Source: Pelomonas sp. Root1217 (GTDB lineage: Bacteria > Pseudomonadota > Gammaproteobacteria > Burkholderiales > Burkholderiaceae_C). From it: a stretch of 64,000 bases of DNA. Positions 45,161-53,742 of the stretch are shown one piece after another. Below the pieces are notes generated by a model, which was not told the origin of the DNA, did not search any database, and was given only the letters and a program-made list of their open reading frames with translations. The stretch covers positions 873,118 to 937,117 of the forward strand of contig NZ_LMDC01000028.1 of the NCBI RefSeq assembly GCF_001425705.1. Reading direction: 5' to 3'. The stretch's first letter is position 1; every line of letters starts with the position of its first letter. Position numbers and translations under genes: made by a program.

Positions 45161-45927
45161 CGCGTGAGGCTCCTGCGGGCGATCCAGGACAGTGCGTCCA
45201 CCAGGCCGACCAGCGCGATCATGCCGGCCAGCACCGTGCAGGTCTCGGCCATCTGGAACAGGCCCAGGTGGTAGCTCAGCATCTGGCCCAGGCCGCCAGC
45301 GCCAACGACGCCCATCACGCTGGCCGCGCGGATGTTGTTCTCCCAGCGGTACAGCGTGTAGCTGACGAGCTGGGGCAGCGTCTGCGGCAGCGTGGCAAAC
45401 AGCCACACACGGCCCTCGCGCAGGCCGCGCTGGCGCAGCGCGAGTGCACCGGCCGCCGGTGCGTTCTCGAAGCTCTCGGCAAACAGCCGCCCCAGCACGC
45501 CGCTGGTGTGCAGGGCCAGGGCCAGCGTGCCGGGCAAGGGGCCGAGGCCGGCGACGATGAGCAACTGCGTGGCCCAGACCAGTTCGGGCACGCTGCGCAG
45601 CAGGTTCAGCAGCATGCGCGCCGTCGCCCGGCCCAAGCCCTGGCCCGAGGCCGGCAGCGCCAGCAGCAGGCCGCCAACGACCGCCAGTGCTGTACCGAGA
45701 GCCGACATGGCCAAGGTCTCCAGCAGCGCCCAGCCGGTCTTGGCCAGAAATGCCGGCGCCAGCTGCGGCGGGAAGAAGCTCATTCCGAAACGGCCCATGC
45801 TGGCCAGCGCATCCACGCCCAGGAAGGCCGACCACTGCAGGTTCAGCGACCAGAAGCTGGCGACGACCAGCACCGCCAGGCCGGCCAGCACGGCCCAGGT
45901 CGACGCTCGAACGGGTTCGCGCTTCAT
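45157..45927 (-). CDS. ABC transporter permease (PhnE type), second copy
   Basis: A 256-residue permease. It has six hydrophobic helices and the EAA-like loop FENAPAAGALALRQRGLREGRVW, and ends close to NIRAASVMGVVGAGGLGQMLSYHLGL, typical of PhnE permeases. It overlaps the first permease by four bases. Together the two give the transport channel of the substrate-binding protein encoded upstream. Confidence 0.88.
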   Translation of the reverse strand: MKREPVRASTWAVLAGLAVLVVASFWSLNLQWSAFLGVDALASMGRFGMSFFPPQLAPAFLAKTGWALLETLAMSALGTALAVVGGLLLALPASGQGLGRATARMLLNLLRSVPELVWATQLLIVAGLGPLPGTLALALHTSGVLGRLFAESFENAPAAGALALRQRGLREGRVWLFATLPQTLPQLVSYTLYRWENNIRAASVMGVVGAGGLGQMLSYHLGLFQMAETCTVLAGMIALVGLVDALSWIARRSLTR

Positions 45928-46742
45928 GCCAAGCGCCCGCGCAGCCAGCGGCTGAAGGCGTCGCTGGCCATCACCAACAGCACGAAAACCAGCAGGATGG
46001 CGCTGACCTCATTGCCCGCGAACATCTTGGACGCGTTGTCCAGCTGCTGGCCCAGCCCGCCCGCACCGACAAAGCCCAGCACGACCGAAGAGCGCACCGC
46101 GCATTCCCAGCGGTAGACGGTGTAGCTCAGCAGCTCGGGCAGGCAGCTTGGCAGCGCACCGAAGCACAGCGCCTGCCAGCGCGTGGCGCCGGCGCTCAGC
46201 AGGGCCTGGGTGGGCGTGGCGTCGGCGCTTTCCAGGATCTCGGCGTAGACCTTGCCCAGCATGCCGCCGTAGGCGATGGCGATGGCCAGCACGCCGGCCG
46301 TGGCGCCCAGGCCCACGACGCGCACGAACACCAGCGCCCAGATCAGCTCGGGAATGGAGCGCAGCGCCACCAGCAGCGCCCGCACCGCGCGGCGCAGCCA
46401 GCGCGCCGGACCGGGGCGGCCTTCCAACGTGCTGGCGGACAAGCGCGCCGTGGCCAGCAGCGACAGCGGCACGGCCAGCACCAGCGCCAGCGTGAGGCCC
46501 GCGGTCGCGATGGCCACCGTGCGCCAGGTGTCCAGCGCCAGCATCTGCAGGAACTCGGCGTCGCTGCGCATGTGGATGAACTGCGCGAGATAGCGCCCGG
46601 TGGCGCGCAGGCCGCGCTCGTCCAGCAGCGTCCAGGGCTTGAACTCGGACAGCACCAGCAGCGGCCACAGCAGCACCAGGCCGATCAGCAAGGCCAGCCA
46701 ACGGCGACTCAGCGCCGGGTCGCGCAGGGCGGGGTCCGTCAC
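45924..46742 (-). CDS. ABC transporter permease (PhnE type), first copy
   Basis: A 272-residue permease starting at a GTG at 46742, which overlaps the ATPase stop by four bases. It has the EAA loop ILESADATPTQALLSAGATRWQ and the C-terminal SSVVLGFVGAGGLGQQLDNASKM. It is the paralogue of the following permease. The larger open frame upstream lies in the ATPase gene and is not used. Confidence 0.88.
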   Translation of the reverse strand: MTDPALRDPALSRRWLALLIGLVLLWPLLVLSEFKPWTLLDERGLRATGRYLAQFIHMRSDAEFLQMLALDTWRTVAIATAGLTLALVLAVPLSLLATARLSASTLEGRPGPARWLRRAVRALLVALRSIPELIWALVFVRVVGLGATAGVLAIAIAYGGMLGKVYAEILESADATPTQALLSAGATRWQALCFGALPSCLPELLSYTVYRWECAVRSSVVLGFVGAGGLGQQLDNASKMFAGNEVSAILLVFVLLVMASDAFSRWLRGRLA

Positions 46743-47545
46743 CGGCACATCGCCTGCGGCAGGGCCACCGGCTGAGGCAATGGCGCGATTTCGGGCGGCG
46801 GCTCCAGCTGGCTGCGGTAGAGCTCGTCCAGCAGCTCGCCGGCGAGACCCGCGGGCGGGCCGTCGAACACCAACTGCCCGGCCCGCAGCGCGATCACGCG
46901 CGGAAAACGCGCCAGCGCCAGGTCCACCTGGTGCAGGCTGCAGACCAGCGCGGCGCCAGCGGCGCGGGCGCCGTCCTGCAGCGCCGCCAGTGATTGGCCG
47001 GCGCGGGTCGGGTCCAGCGCGGCCAGCGGCTCGTCGGCCAGCCACAGCTGGGTGTCGGACACCAGCAGCCGCGCCAGGCCCACCCGCTGGCGCTCGCCGC
47101 CGGAGAGGCGGTCCACGCGCAGCCAGAGCTTGTCGGGCAGGCCGAGCTTGTCCAGCGCGTCCTGCGCGAGCGCAGCGTCGGGCGGGCTCCACAGGGTGCG
47201 CAGTGCGCGGCCGAAGGACATGCGCGGCAGCCGCGCGGCCAGCACGGCCACGGCCACACGCTGGCGCGGCGGCAGCGGCGGGTGCTGGGGCGCCAGCGCG
47301 ATGCCGGCGCGCAGCCGGCGGCGCTCGGCGCGCGCGAGCGCCCAGGGGTCGCGCCCCTGCAAGGTGAAGCGGCCGGCCAGCGGGCATTGCATCAGTGCGA
47401 GCAGGTTCAGCAGCGTCGTCTTGCCAGCGCCCGAGGCGCCGATGACAGCCACCTGCTCGCCGGCGGCCAGCCCGAGAGTGATGCCGCGCAGCACCGGCGC
47501 CACACCGCCCAGCGCGGCGGCGTCGACGCCATTCAGTTCAATCAT
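46739..47545 (-). CDS. ABC transporter ATP-binding protein (PhnC type)
   Basis: A 268-residue ATPase. Walker A is GASGAGKTTL, the signature is LSGGERQRVGLARLL and Walker B is LWLADEPLAALD, with the H-loop in LVCSLHQVDLAL. Its ATG overlaps the binding-protein stop. It energises the two PhnE-type permeases. Confidence 0.92.
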   Translation of the reverse strand: MIELNGVDAAALGGVAPVLRGITLGLAAGEQVAVIGASGAGKTTLLNLLALMQCPLAGRFTLQGRDPWALARAERRRLRAGIALAPQHPPLPPRQRVAVAVLAARLPRMSFGRALRTLWSPPDAALAQDALDKLGLPDKLWLRVDRLSGGERQRVGLARLLVSDTQLWLADEPLAALDPTRAGQSLAALQDGARAAGAALVCSLHQVDLALARFPRVIALRAGQLVFDGPPAGLAGELLDELYRSQLEPPPEIAPLPQPVALPQAMCR

Positions 47546-48414
47546 TTCAACAGGCCAGCGTTCTCGGCGGCGGCCTTGATGCCGGTGTAGTTCTCGGGCT
47601 TGCTCGGGATGAACTTGGTCGCGCGCTGCAGGCCCAGGATTTCCTTGCCCTGCGGCGTGTTCGGGTCCAGCGCCAGGAAGGCGGCTTTGATCTTGTCCTG
47701 CAGGGCCTGCGGCATGTCGGCGTGGACCGACCAGTTGTAGTCGTAGTAGGGCGGCGTCGTGAAGAAGACCTTGACCTGGCTGGTGTCGACCTTCTTGTCG
47801 GCGATGAACTTCTCCCACACCGAGATATTCAGCGCGCCGGCGTCGACCTTGCCGCTGGCCACCGCGGCGATGGTCGCGTCATGCGCGCCGCTGAAGGCCA
47901 CGCGCTTGAGGTCGACGTCGGGGTTGATCTTGGCGGCCAGCAGGAAGCTGCGCGGCATCAGGTGGCCCGAGGTGCTGCTCTGCGAGCCGAAGCTCAGTGT
48001 CTTGCCCTTCAGGTCTTCCAGTTTGTTGATGCCGCTCCTCGCATCGGTGATGAAGACGGAGCGGAACTTCTCGTCCTCCTCACGCTGCACCAGCGGGACG
48101 ATCTTGCCGCCCGAGCGCACGTTGGCCTGCACGAAGGTGAAGCCGCCGAACCAGGCCAGGTCGATCTTCTTGTTGACGACCGTCTCGACCGCCGCGGCGT
48201 AGTCGGTCACCGGCGTCCATTCGACCTTCATGCCAAGCTTGCTCTCCAGGTACTGGCCCAGCGGCGCGAACTTGCGCGCCAGCTCGGTGGGCGATTCGTC
48301 GGGGATGGCAGTCACGCGCAGCACCTGCTGGGCCTGCACCGCGGCGCCGGCAAGCGCCAGCACGGCAACCAGGCCACGCGCCACACGGGCGACGGAACGG
48401 GGGAAGGCGGTCAT
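47542..48414 (-). CDS. Periplasmic binding protein, putative selenium-oxyanion type
   Basis: A 290-residue PhnD-fold binding protein with a signal peptide (about 28 residues, cleavage after VQA). The mature opening VLRVTAIPDESPTELARKFA and the stretch IDLAWFGGFTFVQA match the subgroup annotated as putative selenate binding proteins. PhnD-type phosphonate proteins look similar, but no phosphonate genes are present and the gene lies in the sel/fdh operon. The ATG at 48414 has GGAGA upstream; a TTG one codon earlier is possible. Confidence 0.82.
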   Translation of the reverse strand: MTAFPRSVARVARGLVAVLALAGAAVQAQQVLRVTAIPDESPTELARKFAPLGQYLESKLGMKVEWTPVTDYAAAVETVVNKKIDLAWFGGFTFVQANVRSGGKIVPLVQREEDEKFRSVFITDARSGINKLEDLKGKTLSFGSQSSTSGHLMPRSFLLAAKINPDVDLKRVAFSGAHDATIAAVASGKVDAGALNISVWEKFIADKKVDTSQVKVFFTTPPYYDYNWSVHADMPQALQDKIKAAFLALDPNTPQGKEILGLQRATKFIPSKPENYTGIKAAAENAGLLK

Positions 48415-48444
48415 CAAGGTTCTCCAGTCGTGGGAAGCAAGGGG

Positions 48445-48846
48445 TCAGAAAACGAGCGTGGCCCAGGCAGGATCGGCCGCGCGAAGGGCGTATTGGACCG
48501 CACCGCCGTGATGCCGGCCGGCAGGGACCAGATCGGCCAGTGCCAAGCCCTGGGCTGCGAGGGCGTCGGAGCAGGCAAAAAAGCGTGCTCCGTGGTCGAT
48601 GGCGTCCTGCATCCAGGCAGCAATCGTCTTGTCGAAATGCTCGGACGCACACGAGGCTTCGGCCACGCCGGGCTTGAGCAGCAGCACGGCGCGCGCCGAG
48701 AAATAGACCTCGACCTGCAACTCCAGCGCTGCGGCCGCGGCCGCATGCGCAAAGGGTGTGGCCAGGCGCACCGGGTCGTCGGGGTCGGCGGCCCAGAGCA
48801 GGATGGCGAGGCCGGTTCGGGACTTCAGCTCAGCTGGTTCAGCCAT
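48445..48846 (-). CDS. DsrE/DsrF-like protein in the selenium operon
   Basis: A 133-residue DsrE-like protein. The Rossmann-like first strand LAILLWAAD, the helix LATPFAHAAAAAALELQVEVYFSA, and the FFACSDALAAQGL motif with C92 match the DsrE/F-like fold; C66 is a second Cys. DsrE proteins carry persulfide sulfur. The ATG at 48846 has AGGAG five bases upstream and overlaps the GcvH-like gene by 22 bases. A selenium-carrier role is suggested by position alone. Confidence 0.75.
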   Translation of the reverse strand: MAEPAELKSRTGLAILLWAADPDDPVRLATPFAHAAAAAALELQVEVYFSARAVLLLKPGVAEASCASEHFDKTIAAWMQDAIDHGARFFACSDALAAQGLALADLVPAGRHHGGAVQYALRAADPAWATLVF

Positions 48847-49256
48847 GCCCACTCCTGCATCGCCTTGCGGATCGCGTCCTCACCGATGGCGAGCCTGCCC
48901 TTCTCGGCGTCGAGATTCGACGGCTCAAGCTCGACCAGCCAGCCGGCGTCATAGGGTGATTGATGCACCAGCTCCGGCCGCTCTTCCAGCACCCCGTTGA
49001 CCTTGATGACCCGGCCCGACAGCGGCGACTTCACCGACACGATGGACTTGGCCAGCTCGACGACGCCGATGGAGCGGCCCTGCTCCACCTCGCTGCCGAC
49101 CGGCTTGGGGCGGCACATGTAGATGTCGCCCGAGGCCTTGAGGCCCAGCGCCGTGATGCCGATGCGCACATGGCCGCCGGGCAGCGGTTCGGCCCAGGTC
49201 TGGTCGTCGACCCAGTACCAGAGCGCCTCGGGCATTTCGGCGCCGGCGATCAGCAT
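48825..49256 (-). CDS. GcvH-like lipoyl-domain protein in the selenium operon
   Basis: A 143-residue lipoyl-carrier-like protein. The predicted lipoylated Lys is K70 in GVVELAKSIVSVKSPLSGRV, aligned with the ESVKAASD Lys of GcvH. Other GcvH features (HVRIGITALGLKASGDIYMCRP and the late AGWLVELEPSNL) are present. No glycine-cleavage genes are near. It begins 12 bases after the CCA end of tRNA-Sec, with GAGG directly behind the tRNA, so it is translated from the same transcript. Lipoate-binding proteins of this type also serve sulfur oxidation. Confidence 0.82.
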   Translation of the reverse strand: MLIAGAEMPEALWYWVDDQTWAEPLPGGHVRIGITALGLKASGDIYMCRPKPVGSEVEQGRSIGVVELAKSIVSVKSPLSGRVIKVNGVLEERPELVHQSPYDAGWLVELEPSNLDAEKGRLAIGEDAIRKAMQEWAWLNQLS

Positions 49257-49268
49257 GGCCAGGCCTCA

Positions 49269-49364
49269 TGGCGGAAAGAGGAGGGAGTCGAACCCACCCA
49301 GCGGCGCGTGGCGCCACCCACCGGGTTTGAAGCCCGGCCGACACACCGGTGTCGTTCTCTTTCC
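49269..49364 (-). tRNA. selC: tRNA-Sec (UCA anticodon)
   Basis: A 96-base gene with CCA encoded. The acceptor stem is GGAAAGAG/CTCTTTCC, the T arm is GGGTTCGACTCCC, the anticodon loop CTTCAAA gives anticodon UCA (sequence CGGGCTTCAAACCCGG), and there is a long variable arm, as in bacterial tRNA-Sec. The 8-bp acceptor stem and lack of a usual D-arm pattern fit. It starts one base after the selB stop and is followed 12 bases later by the GcvH-like gene, so it must be cut from a polycistron. Confidence 0.97.
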
Positions 49365-49365
49365 A

Positions 49366-51309
49366 TCAAATTGTGGACTCCGCGAACAGCGCGCTGTCCG
49401 CGCGGAGCCGATGTTCATCGCCCACGCGGCGCAGCAGGCCGACGCGGTCGAAATGTTCCAGATGCTGGATGGCCCGCTTGCGGCCGAGGCCTGTGGCGTC
49501 GCGAAAGGCCGCTGCGGTGACCGTGCCCTGCGCGGCGCCGATGGCGCGCGCGATGCCGGCGAGCCGCGTCATCGTCGCGGTGTCGCAGTAGAGGTCCTTC
49601 ACCACCTGGTGCAGCTCGCCCTGCTGGGCCAGCCGCGCCAGCGTGGCGCGCATCAGCGGCTCGGGCTCGGTGCAGTCCCTGGCGAGGTCGCGGGCCCAGG
49701 CGCCCTCGGCACCTGCTGCAGCCAGCCGGGGCGCAATCTTCTGCGCGATGCGCTCCTCGGTGGCCGACAGCTGCACGCCGTGCTCGGGCAGGTGCACGAA
49801 GGCGCCGCGCTGAGCGATGCGGCCACTGCCGCGCAGCTCGGCCAGCAACTGGCGCCACAGGGCCTCGGCGATGCGGGGCGCGACGAGGCGGCGCAGACGG
49901 GCGGCGTCGGGACCGAGTTCGTCGGGCGATTTCAAGTGGAAGTCGGCCAGCGTGGTGAGCAGCTTGCTCGTCAACGTCGCACGGGTCTCGGTGCCCAGGG
50001 CCCAGCCGTCCAGCGGCTCGGCGAGGCCCTCGGCCTGCGCAAAGCGGGCCAGGTCCAGTCCCAGCGACGACAGCGCCACCAGCCGCTCGCGGCGTTGCTC
50101 GGCGGTGGGCAGCTCGCAGGCCGCGAGTTCGGCAAGCCGCTCGGGGGTGCGGCGGTAGCGCGCGGGCGCGAAGGGATCGAGCACGATGCCGCCGGCGATG
50201 GTGCGGCTGGCGCCGGCATCGCGCAGCACGAGGCGGTCGCCGCGCCAGGCACCGACCGGCAGGTGGCAGACGAGCTGCACGCGCGCCGTGCCGCCGGGCG
50301 CTATAGCCTCGCCGTCCAGCACCGCCACGCTGGCCATGACGGCCTGGGCGCCGAGGTGCAGGTGCACGCGCGTGCCCGAGCGCAGCGGTTTGGCCTCGCC
50401 GGGCCAGACCGTCAGCCGCGCGTCGAGGCGTTCGGTCGCCAGGGCCACGGCCGGTGCGGTCAGCCACTGGCCGCGCGGCGCCTGCTCCCTGGCAAGGCCG
50501 GCCAGCGCGACGGCGCAGCGCTGGCCCGCCCGGGCGCGCTCGACGGCGCGATTCTGGGCGTGCAGGCTGCGGACCCGCGCACGGTGGCCCCGGATGAGGA
50601 GCTCGTCGCCAACGGCGATCTCGCCAGCGTGCAGGGTGCCGGTGACGACGGTGCCGACACCGTCGAGGCTGAAGGCGCGGTCGACGGCGAGACGGGCGGC
50701 GAGGTGCTGGGAGGCGCGAGGAGGCAATTGGCGGGCGGCGTTGAACAGCAGCTCGCGCAGCTCGCCCAGGCCCAGGCCGGTGGGCGCGGACACCGCAAGG
50801 ATGGGCGCGGCATCCAGGCCCGTACCGGCGAGCAGCGCCCTCACCTCCTCCTGCAGCGCGGCAACGCGTCCTGGCTCGGCGCGGTCAGCCTTGGTGATCA
50901 CGACGGCACCACGCGTCAGGCCCAGCAGACTGAGCACGGCCAGGTGCTCGCGCGTCTGCGGCATGACGCCGTCGTCGGCCGCAACCAGCAGCAATGCGAA
51001 GTCGATGCCGCTGGCACCGGCCAGCATGGTGTGCACCAGCTTCTCGTGCCCGGGGACGTCGATGAAGCCAATCCTTTCGGCGCAAGCCGGCGACGGGCCG
51101 CCCCTAGCCGGCGGCACCCCCTCGGGGGGCGGCGGCGTACTCGCCGCCTGGGGGCCCCATGTATCGGGGACATCGAGATAGGCATAGCCCAGCTCGATGC
51201 TGATGCCGCGCGCCTTCTCCTCGGGCAAGCGGTCGGTGTCCACACCCGTCAGCGCACGCACGAGCGTGGTCTTGCCGTGGTCGATGTGGCCGGCGGTGCC
51301 CACGATCAT
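49366..51309 (-). CDS. selB: Selenocysteine-specific elongation factor SelB
   Basis: A 647-residue translational GTPase that brings Sec-tRNA to UGA codons. The GTPase motifs are [30 protein letters not shown] and TKADRAE-like base recognition; the elongation-factor beta domains follow, and the C-terminus has the winged-helix repeats that bind SECIS. Between GYAYLDVP and [10 protein letters not shown] there is an extra stretch of about 28 residues rich in Pro/Gly, absent in usual SelB. It is 10 bases after selA. Confidence 0.95.
   Translation of the reverse strand: MIVGTAGHIDHGKTTLVRALTGVDTDRLPEEKARGISIELGYAYLDVPDTWGPQAASTPPPPEGVPPARGGPSPACAERIGFIDVPGHEKLVHTMLAGASGIDFALLLVAADDGVMPQTREHLAVLSLLGLTRGAVVITKADRAEPGRVAALQEEVRALLAGTGLDAAPILAVSAPTGLGLGELRELLFNAARQLPPRASQHLAARLAVDRAFSLDGVGTVVTGTLHAGEIAVGDELLIRGHRARVRSLHAQNRAVERARAGQRCAVALAGLAREQAPRGQWLTAPAVALATERLDARLTVWPGEAKPLRSGTRVHLHLGAQAVMASVAVLDGEAIAPGGTARVQLVCHLPVGAWRGDRLVLRDAGASRTIAGGIVLDPFAPARYRRTPERLAELAACELPTAEQRRERLVALSSLGLDLARFAQAEGLAEPLDGWALGTETRATLTSKLLTTLADFHLKSPDELGPDAARLRRLVAPRIAEALWRQLLAELRGSGRIAQRGAFVHLPEHGVQLSATEERIAQKIAPRLAAAGAEGAWARDLARDCTEPEPLMRATLARLAQQGELHQVVKDLYCDTATMTRLAGIARAIGAAQGTVTAAAFRDATGLGRKRAIQHLEHFDRVGLLRRVGDEHRLRADSALFAESTI
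51076..51159. repeat. In-frame repeat insertion in the selB GTPase domain
   Basis: An 84-base GC-rich stretch codes for the extra residues ([20 protein letters not shown]...) in SelB. Its core is a hairpin, CCCCC-TC-GGGGG (51117-51128), and 14 bases are shared with the ureF-ureG spacer element at 23135-23148. The insertion length is a multiple of three. Confidence 0.65.
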
Positions 51310-51319
51310 AGCAATCCCT

Positions 51320-52744
51320 TCACGACAGGGCCTCCTTCAACACGGTCAGCTGCGAGGTCAGCAGCGCGGGCTCTTCGAGGCAGCGCAGGTCCAGCAGCAG
51401 CCGGTTGTCTTGCACGCGGCCGATGACCGGGCGCGGGAGCCCGCGCAAAGCGGTGGCCAGGGCTTCCAGCGTGCGGCCCCGGCCGTCGACAGCAGTGATC
51501 GCGAGGCCGGCGGAGGGCAGGCGCTCGACAGGCAGCGAGCCTGAGCCGATCTGGCTTTGCAGCGCCAACGCCTCGACGGTGAAGCGCGGCGCGACAGCGG
51601 CGGCGATCTCGGGCAGCAGGCGTTGGGCCAGCGCGGCGATCTGGTCCTGAGGCCTCGTCAACAGGCGCAGTGTCGGCAGGTCCCGCGCCAGCCTTTCGGG
51701 CCGCAGATAGAGCCGCAGCGTAGCCTCCAGCGCCGCGAGGGGCAGCTTGGACAGGCGCAGCGCGCGCTTCATCGGGTACTTGCGGATCCTGCCGACCGCC
51801 GCGCGGCTGCCGACGATGAGGCCGGCCTGCGGGCCGCCCAGCAGCTTGTCACCGCTGAAGGTGACGACATCGCAGCCCGCCGCGAGCATACCCTGGGGCA
51901 GCGGCTCGGCGGGCAGGCCATAGGCGGCCAGGTCGACCAGCGCGCCGCTGCCGAGGTCGGTCATCAGCGGCAGGCCGGCAGCATGCGCGATGGGGGCGAG
52001 CGTGGCCTCGTCCACGGCGGCCGTGAAACCCTGGACCTGGTAGTTGCTGGTGTGGACCTTAACGATCAGCCCGGTGCGGGGCGTGATGGCCTGCTCGTAG
52101 TCGCGCGGATGGGTGCGGTTGGTCGTGCCCACCTCCACCAGCGTCGCGCCGGCCGCGCTCATGACGTCGGGCATGCGGAAGGCGCCGCCGATCTCGACCA
52201 GCTCGCCGCGCGACACGATGGCCTCTTTGCCCCGCGCCAGCGCCGCGATGCCCAGCAGCACGGCGGCGGCGTTGTTGTTGACGACGGTGGCCGCCTCGGC
52301 ACCGGTCAGCTCGCACAGCAGGCCTTCGATCAGCTCGTCGCGGTCGCCGCGGCCACCCGCGGCAAGGTCGAACTCGAGGTTGTTGGGCGAACCCATCAGC
52401 GCCAGCACCTGCTGCAGCGCAGCGTCGGCCAGCAGGGAGCGGCCGAGGTTGGTGTGGATGACGGTGCCGGTCAGGTTGAGCACGGCGCGCATGGCGGGCT
52501 GCATGCGCGCCTGCACGCGGGCGGCGAGCGCGGCGGGCAGGCCGTCCAGGTCCGAACGGGTCAGCGCGCCGGCCAGGGCCTGGGTGCGCAGCGCGTCCAG
52601 CAGCGCCCTCGCCTCCTTGGCGACCAGCGTGTGGCCATGCTCGGCCACCAGCGGCGCGGCTTCGCGCAGCAATCTGTCCAGGGCCGGGAGGTCTTTTGGA
52701 CTTGCCTTGGAACCGTGGACCACGGATTCGTCGGGCGCAGCCAT
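51320..52744 (-). CDS. selA: L-seryl-tRNA(Sec) selenium transferase
   Basis: A 474-residue PLP enzyme that converts Ser-tRNA(Sec) to Sec-tRNA(Sec) with selenophosphate. The PLP-binding Lys is K300 in [15 protein letters not shown]. Other conserved pieces are [15 protein letters not shown] and [17 protein letters not shown] start at the ATG at 52744, which shares its A with the fdhE stop (TGATG). A longer open frame to 53152 lies in fdhE and is not used. selD is not in the window. Confidence 0.96.
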   Translation of the reverse strand: MAAPDESVVHGSKASPKDLPALDRLLREAAPLVAEHGHTLVAKEARALLDALRTQALAGALTRSDLDGLPAALAARVQARMQPAMRAVLNLTGTVIHTNLGRSLLADAALQQVLALMGSPNNLEFDLAAGGRGDRDELIEGLLCELTGAEAATVVNNNAAAVLLGIAALARGKEAIVSRGELVEIGGAFRMPDVMSAAGATLVEVGTTNRTHPRDYEQAITPRTGLIVKVHTSNYQVQGFTAAVDEATLAPIAHAAGLPLMTDLGSGALVDLAAYGLPAEPLPQGMLAAGCDVVTFSGDKLLGGPQAGLIVGSRAAVGRIRKYPMKRALRLSKLPLAALEATLRLYLRPERLARDLPTLRLLTRPQDQIAALAQRLLPEIAAAVAPRFTVEALALQSQIGSGSLPVERLPSAGLAITAVDGRGRTLEALATALRGLPRPVIGRVQDNRLLLDLRCLEEPALLTSQLTVLKEALS

Positions 52745-53742
52745 CAGTGCTCTCGTCCTGGCGGCGGTGCCTCGTCCGGCTCGCCGAGCAGGAGCAACAG
52801 GTTGACGCCATGCGGATGCAAGCCGGCTTCGCCGACCAGCAGGTCCAGCGTCAGGCTGGCGAGGTCGTCGGCGACGGGCTCGACGCCGTTGTCGCGGGCC
52901 GGGTGCATCAGCTTCAGGTAGTGAACGCACTCGCTGCAGCACTCGGCCTGCACGACGGCGCCGGTGGTGGTCGAGGCGCCGTCGGCCGCGACCAGGCTTT
53001 GCAGCGAGATGCCCTTGGTGCTCTGGCAGTGCGTGCACTTGATGCGCACGTAATGCCATTGCGTGGCGCACAGGCCGCAGGCGAGGTAGCGCGCGCCCTC
53101 GGCGCCCAGGCGTTCCACAGAAGCGACGGGGTGCGACCCGCAGCAGGGGCACAGCGTGGGATCGTCGGTGCGGCCGAAAGGCGGCACGGGCGCGTCGGCG
53201 TGCTCGGCAAAGGTCTGCCGCACCAGGCGCGTGAAATGCAGTTGCAGACCGGCGGCGATCAGCGGCGCACTGGCCAGGTCAAGCCCCAGCATGACGCCAG
53301 ACAGCAGCCGGCCGGCCTGGGTCTCCAGGTCCTCGTCGCTGGCGGCGGCGAGCTGCAACGCGGCCGCCTTGGCGAGGCCGTCAGGCAGGCGGCGGGCAAG
53401 ATCGGTCAACAAGGCGCGCAGCGAGTCGCGCCAGATGGGCGCGCGCGGCCAGGTTTCGGCCGGCAGCAGCGGCGCGCCGGCACGCGCAGCAGCGTCGATG
53501 TCGTCCCGCGTGGGCAGGGGCACCGCGACCTTGGCCGACAGCGCGCGGTGCTGGGCGTCGGCCAGTTCGGCGACGAAGCGCAGGAAGTCGCCCATGGCAT
53601 GCCCGTCGGCCAGCGCGCGCAGGCGCAGGGCGCGGTCGGCAAACACGCCGGGCTCGGGCAGGTGCAGAAAGCTCAGTTGCTCGCCGGCGCGAACGGCGAT
53701 CTCTTCCGGGCTGAGGATCTTCTGGGAGCTACCGACGGTCAT
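52744..53742 (-). CDS. fdhE: Formate dehydrogenase accessory protein FdhE
   Basis: A 332-residue accessory protein with zinc/iron-binding Cys pairs: LCPCCGSHP, LACGLCATQWH, IKCTHCQS and ECCSECVH. FdhE is needed for active respiratory formate dehydrogenase. The family is about 300 residues. It overlaps the gamma-subunit gene by 14 bases and the selA start by one base. Confidence 0.92.
   Translation of the reverse strand: MTVGSSQKILSPEEIAVRAGEQLSFLHLPEPGVFADRALRLRALADGHAMGDFLRFVAELADAQHRALSAKVAVPLPTRDDIDAAARAGAPLLPAETWPRAPIWRDSLRALLTDLARRLPDGLAKAAALQLAAASDEDLETQAGRLLSGVMLGLDLASAPLIAAGLQLHFTRLVRQTFAEHADAPVPPFGRTDDPTLCPCCGSHPVASVERLGAEGARYLACGLCATQWHYVRIKCTHCQSTKGISLQSLVAADGASTTTGAVVQAECCSECVHYLKLMHPARDNGVEPVADDLASLTLDLLVGEAGLHPHGVNLLLLLGEPDEAPPPGREH

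Noticed and set aside
45161..45835. N-terminal extension of the nitroreductase into the permease gene
   Set aside because: The added residues are an out-of-frame reading of phnE. The ATG at 45160 gives a typical nitroreductase and overlaps the permease stop.
44582..48414. Phosphonate uptake operon (phnCDEE)
   Set aside because: No C-P lyase or phosphonatase genes are present, the binding protein has the selenate-type opening, and the genes lie in a selenium operon.
49269..49364. tRNA-Sec as an integration site of a genomic island
   Set aside because: selC often hosts islands, but no integrase, no partial tRNA repeat and no composition break are seen; genes on both sides belong to the same operon.
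49123..51426. A 767-codon open frame on the plus strand opposite selB and part of selC
   Set aside because: Antisense shadow of selB. It crosses the tRNA gene and has no recognisable domain.
52745..53152. N-terminal extension of selA by 136 codons
   Set aside because: The extra part is fdhE read in another frame. The ATG at 52744 matches the normal SelA start and overlaps the fdhE stop.
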